64,000 nt of DNA. Source: Trichomonas vaginalis G3 (Eukaryota; Parabasalia; Trichomonadida; Trichomonadidae). The notes beneath the pieces were generated by a model. That model searched no databases. It was not told where the DNA came from and saw only the letters and a list, made by a program, of their open reading frames with translations. The translations under genes and the position numbers were made by a program. Positions 61,301 through 64,000 of this stretch are shown here, one piece after another (position 1 is the first letter of the stretch; every line of letters begins with the position of its first letter). Location of the stretch: contig NC_067207.1 of assembly GCF_026262505.1 (NCBI RefSeq), positions 3,604,252 to 3,668,251 of the forward strand, written 5' to 3'.

Positions 61301-64000
61301 AGGATGAAGAACATTCCTGTCGAAATTAAACTTCATTTCCTCAAACAATTGGTTTGGAAGATCGATTTCGAACCAAGAGATGCTGTTCCTGATTTAATAA
61401 ATGAAGTTTTGAAGGTCGCAGAAGAGAATCCACAGTTCCTTCCAATCTGTGTTGAGATCTTAGTCATTTTAGCAAGTATAAACACTCCTAAAATGAGGAT
61501 CTCAAATGTCATGGACATTTTGGCTTTGTTACCAAATGATCCTAAAGACAGATTGCAGTTTTTGATTGAAAAAATCGATCCAAGAATCTGGAATGACATG
61601 TATTTACCTGTTTTGGCTTTGTTGAGCTGTGAAGAATCACCGGAAAGTGTTACTTTGTTAGGTTTCGGACCAATGCTCTCTAAAATTGGTTCTCATCTTC
61701 TTTACGGAGTTCTCTGCAGATTCATCGATTCCGGAAGAAGTCAAACAGTTATTTCCACTTTTGCTGAACGAATAAAGAACGTCAAATCCAAGAGAATGCA
61801 TCACGAAGTTCTTGTTGCTTTGACATCTTCTATTATCAGCAGAATACTTCCTATTCATCCAGTAACTCTCCTCAAATTAGCTCATGATTGTGGTCTTCAC
61901 ACAGCTGTTGAAACTGTCAACAAAGACACATCGATTCCTCCGAGAAAATTCCAGAAATTTTTGCCTTACGACTGTTTGTATTCATATTCCCACAAACACA
62001 TTGCTGTACACGATGCTGCAGCTGCAGCTCTTGCAATGCTTGGTAAATATTCCACAGCAATCAATGTAATTTCCGAGCCATTGTCAACTGAATCGAAATT
62101 TGTTTCTTTGATGAGAGAAATTTCATCACACATGATACAAGATGAGAAAACATTGATGACTTCTATTAGATTGGGCTTTGAAAGTGATGAACTCGATTCA
62201 TGCGCTTATAATCTCCTTCTTCCAATAAGAGATTTCGATCCAGAAAGGAGAGCGAATGATTACAATCGATTAGTGAATTTGTCAACTGTTTTATTGAGAA
62301 ACAAAAAAGAACCAACGATGTTCATCAAAGAAAGGACAATTATTGCATTGTCCGCTGCCAAATACAATGATGAAATGTCTAGAGGACACATCTTCGACTT
62401 GTTCTCTCCAAACTTAGTCAAATCCATCGATCCGGCCTTCATAAATTGCTTCAGACAAATCACGAACACTCAGCAATTTAATCAAGCAGAAATTGATGGA
62501 AATGAACCTCTGTTTTTGATCTCTCCGAAATCGAAGCTCTTCAGATCAATTGCTGGCTATCATAAGAGCGGATTGGTTGCTGTATCCAAACAGTCTATGG
62601 AAGAGTTCTCAAGAACAATCACTTCCCAAGTTCAATACGCACATTTGGATGCTGAAGAATGGGCGAAATCATCAACTTTGTTCTACAATTTGTGCGCAAT
62701 GAACTTTTCTCATGAACTCCTTCAGTCAGCGATTGGAGGTTACAGCCATGTCTTAGCTTTCAACCAGCTCATCAGTCCTGAAAGAAGATTCGAGGCTTTG
62801 GCAAGATTGCTCATTTTAATTCGTGAATCAAAAGTTCAGAATTATATGGAAAATTTGTCACTTTTTGTCAAAGAAAATTCGTCACTTTTTGAAGGTTTAA
62901 TGGCATCATTAGTTAAGTTATGCGATGATGACTATTTCTATCAACGCGCATACAGAATTATCGAAGACAACTTGAGCGCAATTGTTGGATTAGCGATGAC
63001 ATTAAACTTGAATTCTCTTTTGGCAAAATTACAAGAAACAAAACAAGGAAAAACCTTGATTTCTTCACATCAACAGATGAACTCCATATTGACAGAACTG
63101 TTCACTGTAGACATCAGATCAAGAGACAGACAAAGAAGATGTCTTCAATTGTTACTTTTGTTGAGATCTATGACAAGTGAAGAAGTTCAATCCGCTTGTA
63201 ATGTTACAGAAAGATCTTCCAACCAAGACAACATCGCCAAAGTGATTGCGGACAGTGGAATAAGTTTAAAGACAACAGATTCACTCCTCGAACTCAAAGC
63301 GAAAGTTGAAAAATCAGACGCTTTGTTACTCGCGAAAGAAATATTAAAAGCAGATGAAACAATTCCGGAAATCGATGCAAAAGTATATCATTTGATACAA
63401 TCAGCCAACCATGTCATAACTTCTGTTGACGAACTCGCACAAGACGTTATAATGCTTACAACAGAAGTTCTTTGGCTTGGCGACAAAGTTTTATCAGTTA
63501 AATGTTTGACGAAAGAAGGAAACTACAAATATTTGCTGATAAACAAATTGGACGTCTTTCCTAAATACGCTGCTGTTGTTGCCTCGCAATCGCAGAACGT
63601 GTTGACAAGTGTTGCTTCCAGTAATTACCAGATGTTCTCGAGACAATTCCCTCCTTCTGTAGCGAACAAAACTGTTTTTACTGGACAATTCGCGATAACA
63701 TTACTCAATGAAAGAGTTACTTCTCTTCGTTCTGTCTATGACACGACATTCAACTGCGAACCATCAACAATGCCATTGCAACATGATGGCTGTTCTTTGT
63801 TAAGACACGTCATTAGTTCTGCAACTCCTGTTGGATATTTACATCATAGACAAAGTTATGTTTCTGCACAAGGATTTTACGGTGCTAGATCTTTGTTGTT
63901 GAGAACTTCTTATCCAGGATTGGAAGAATTAGTTATTTGTCCTGCTTCTGGAGCAATTGTTCCTCATATCTCTGCTTTAGAACAGTCTTCTTCATTCAGA
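55382..64000 (+). CDS. giant alpha-solenoid protein, possibly PIKK/Tra1-TRRAP-like, runs off the window
   Basis: From the ATG at 55382 (MSTLLQKLSSNSKEDVIETI) a frame runs to the last base, 2,873 codons exactly, with no stop seen. The protein is almost wholly helical, with HEAT-like repeats along its length and few charged low-complexity segments. From about residue 2300 the text (HLDAEEWAKSSTLFYNLCA, ISPERRFEALARLLILI) resembles a FAT-type solenoid. The last residues (GLEELVICPASGAIVPHISA) might enter a PI3K-related kinase fold. Length and layout suit Tra1/TRRAP or another PIKK, but catalytic motifs, if any, lie beyond the window. The specific identity is a guess; a giant HEAT scaffold is the alternative. 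Confidence 0.55.
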   Translation, partial: MSTLLQKLSSNSKEDVIETIGILRKRFVDMCFHPPDELNADFQEIFEFINRTNTNGNKTSEMARLLVALHALFLFPKPEQFGDLPFDFEDRFLLAVLILMHNMKGDMSQHGDICIDYVYQTLDAIGSSTNKNFYSMEIPFFTRYFAKSMKQLESPEKVIELVTKFSETIGKVKPEYIGMDDLLFIPQILVADQFLKVIKTQQLADQFINAVDTLFTSCANHPSALILILFQSWFHLTKSSYDDKSKNDQVVFNFFNQVDTITKYAARLPLSKHHELHHQFQWFLLFYFYYFVNDNTARTRLLIFICQGLKTVEQIENHRRVCQTVEKFNERILTQYDNNIKWPLFFFISNLQSNFTLYFQTVKTIYGIYLSPNITEDKEGTFRKIRYGFSMQTYMQTTDVFVDKTLYTLIKERQTSSLETAMLWFNEEIDILTKMTEKTTSFLAFHSNFSKNIAERIPNSKEYQSELFYFIKSAQIWTKFVVNISQKLTELKSFEFNHVLFKKNNLGLMITESRLKGLIKAIDNIHASFINVLLHTPRDFINDVCTEMAKILIHYIENDKISLLFFDVFQQISQSDVFLKAIVKYLYSYVSENIKFMLSEDRLDACAIPKVLAFVIRFCRRKDGEYHPQLLRQLKSFQRFILTSIYTTIRRATNLYDVFNTVKTDASLYSYLIEKAEGQKPSDSLFGRLKQSIFFELVESNKFSALPVFLEVLSLDLEKSQLMQNLEIFRVAFNSTDSEIISKAAIIFSDIFTINYSQGKVDVNDELFIETASALVNDLHLLSKQSARSVERILPLIPHIYTNPKEQFTEICGIKYGDVDMLVCTKAIISNYTDSEQNAFFAFQYVTRCIDILKYRTGDFNHQSELIQDLLGLLMKCIVYSRFLTDLERYYKNLVHIVGNLMIKSVSNVFFLEICSLAASNRSQISSIMYKIADSILSYVSSSEYSIDFMSKTLNDVFAKPNTNRLHLLTLILTLYMKYFKNLVTMDYIKLFIYESNVFTNIDSEFFSVINQFFKSYLEMQSLENKNRFIDLVNDTFSQRPVCFPHILCKRIRKMGIPRPDLFIPINTFNNNDDVCQSQQVCFQMAIGVPLNFDDSVLLAEKVKNLVSSLQPQEKLLRRNTLITELVHRNEFYSLVNPNNNQPTQRNQTLPQSVIFFLCNTMTSRITYLSNSAIRKFKSFAANREKSQICASTIDEYCNNPSRLIGSIYSNESTNPRSTPEEMTKVQGKYIANCCFYRRLMKLHPDKIPHSVIHTLMKNYFDFEQFSELERLNNLTNFVQVVKTLTVRDFIQLKPVQDIILDSSNKAQYLERFIVVTMNLLASKQVPYRAIILKYIWKFLSCFPRQTIQIFFTVNLGNLNTVFSILTDCIALDKSNKLFNALIEYLKNYKKYSTLHPSVCTMIYQLSLYQRFAWTAEYPTLIRSMFSKMLSEFTNQEGKYENSYANLEQIANSYIKIIKENATFESIIDFAKLFQNAMFYHTRTYYEFIRIAFEGLPADFWATFLGEIVKSKISLSNTQYYILVSHAILHCGKCDPDFIQSIWRMIFNKTEKDTLCTHLRCFLSLLKRGPPRTSNLSRLVILVIQGMKSGDPQTELYALKICLKLNSYGMLPDVVFYNVGAQLLSYSKYFDDPYKNLYYQFFNMKTELYQNPPNEFIQALVYFTHDKCSTIRDTLILIEVFQNIPTLLNLLPFSVIASLVLFIKKNLEKIKQFRESELNEFDGLFTKCLEFVKRAKPSEREITLFVNIGCDFAMKVLEPLLGTTSPLFAPSEFIHGLCEYIVEERPDLYPKRVFDAISAYSFTPNSLFMVAAACKLEIDGIKDEFIQKSLLLLCEPKVHTDLIFYDYILDYIVRHQTDNILRYLDDAFKWVCKNFNINIRDRVARVCRTVVRVTPSFQRLDKLKYIWDTIVETILRLNQFKCICHKLWISFYIMFIEEVPQTDMMEYIDFIFDRIKDIQVTSNYLVTISYSVARMKNIPVEIKLHFLKQLVWKIDFEPRDAVPDLINEVLKVAEENPQFLPICVEILVILASINTPKMRISNVMDILALLPNDPKDRLQFLIEKIDPRIWNDMYLPVLALLSCEESPESVTLLGFGPMLSKIGSHLLYGVLCRFIDSGRSQTVISTFAERIKNVKSKRMHHEVLVALTSSIISRILPIHPVTLLKLAHDCGLHTAVETVNKDTSIPPRKFQKFLPYDCLYSYSHKHIAVHDAAAAALAMLGKYSTAINVISEPLSTESKFVSLMREISSHMIQDEKTLMTSIRLGFESDELDSCAYNLLLPIRDFDPERRANDYNRLVNLSTVLLRNKKEPTMFIKERTIIALSAAKYNDEMSRGHIFDLFSPNLVKSIDPAFINCFRQITNTQQFNQAEIDGNEPLFLISPKSKLFRSIAGYHKSGLVAVSKQSMEEFSRTITSQVQYAHLDAEEWAKSSTLFYNLCAMNFSHELLQSAIGGYSHVLAFNQLISPERRFEALARLLILIRESKVQNYMENLSLFVKENSSLFEGLMASLVKLCDDDYFYQRAYRIIEDNLSAIVGLAMTLNLNSLLAKLQETKQGKTLISSHQQMNSILTELFTVDIRSRDRQRRCLQLLLLLRSMTSEEVQSACNVTERSSNQDNIAKVIADSGISLKTTDSLLELKAKVEKSDALLLAKEILKADETIPEIDAKVYHLIQSANHVITSVDELAQDVIMLTTEVLWLGDKVLSVKCLTKEGNYKYLLINKLDVFPKYAAVVASQSQNVLTSVASSNYQMFSRQFPPSVANKTVFTGQFAITLLNERVTSLRSVYDTTFNCEPSTMPLQHDGCSLLRHVISSATPVGYLHHRQSYVSAQGFYGARSLLLRTSYPGLEELVICPASGAIVPHISALEQSSSFR

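Overview
The window is about 64 kb of AT-rich, gene-dense, apparently intron-free nuclear DNA that best fits the parabasalid Trichomonas vaginalis or a close relative. Reasons: two mariner elements of Tvmar1 size and structure, a Maverick/Polinton with a protein-primed type B polymerase, DUF3447/ankyrin proteins, polymorphic-membrane-protein (Pmp)-like surface proteins, a short tetraspanin, flagellar genes, and a few TCA-Py-(T/A) Initiator matches just upstream of start codons. The organism is inferred from these families, not from a database match.

Layout. 1-2.3 kb: the start of a SCY1-like pseudokinase running off the left edge, a tRNA-Gln(CUG) and an AAAP amino-acid transporter, all on the minus strand. 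3.5-5.4 kb: an ankyrin gene split by a 212-bp terminal-inverted-repeat element. 5.6-17.4 kb: one 11.8-kb dynein heavy chain reading frame with a degenerate AAA1 site. 17.8-24.1 kb, minus strand: two ankyrin genes, a small basic protein and an NT-C2 / DIL-like gene that carries an in-frame TGA. 24.6-28.2 kb: a Pmp-like membrane protein, a DM10/EF-hand-like axonemal protein and an HMG-box protein. 28.2-31.7 kb is non-coding and rich in structure: a near-perfect 426-bp-arm inverted repeat, a 62-nt branched fold, a 120-bp triplicate and GC-rich palindromes. An ankyrin-type gene and a broken BET-type (bromodomain-NET) gene follow.

33.6-48.7 kb is an old, partial Maverick. It carries a collar-type fibre gene, KilA-N, prim-pol/SF3 helicase, retroviral-type integrase, type B DNA polymerase and several small genes. 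One mariner (1,302 bp) sits inside the helicase and another (1,290 bp) inside the polymerase. No capsid, packaging ATPase or protease gene was seen, and its terminal repeats were not found. Its genes share a T-rich leader ending in TAAATG, and its spacers carry a repeat with GTCACCAGG iterons.

48.7-64 kb: a decayed coding trace, a 39-bp palindrome between 10-bp direct repeats, the nuclear export receptor CRM1/XPO1, a tetraspanin, a Pmp-like fragment, and the first 2,873 codons of a giant alpha-solenoid protein (possibly a PIKK/Tra1-type protein) running off the right edge.

Several host genes have a single in-frame stop or a homopolymer frameshift. Some may be assembly or base-calling errors, others real decay. 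There is no operon-like logic. The dynein and DM10 proteins belong to the flagellum, while the Pmp and tetraspanin proteins belong to the cell surface.
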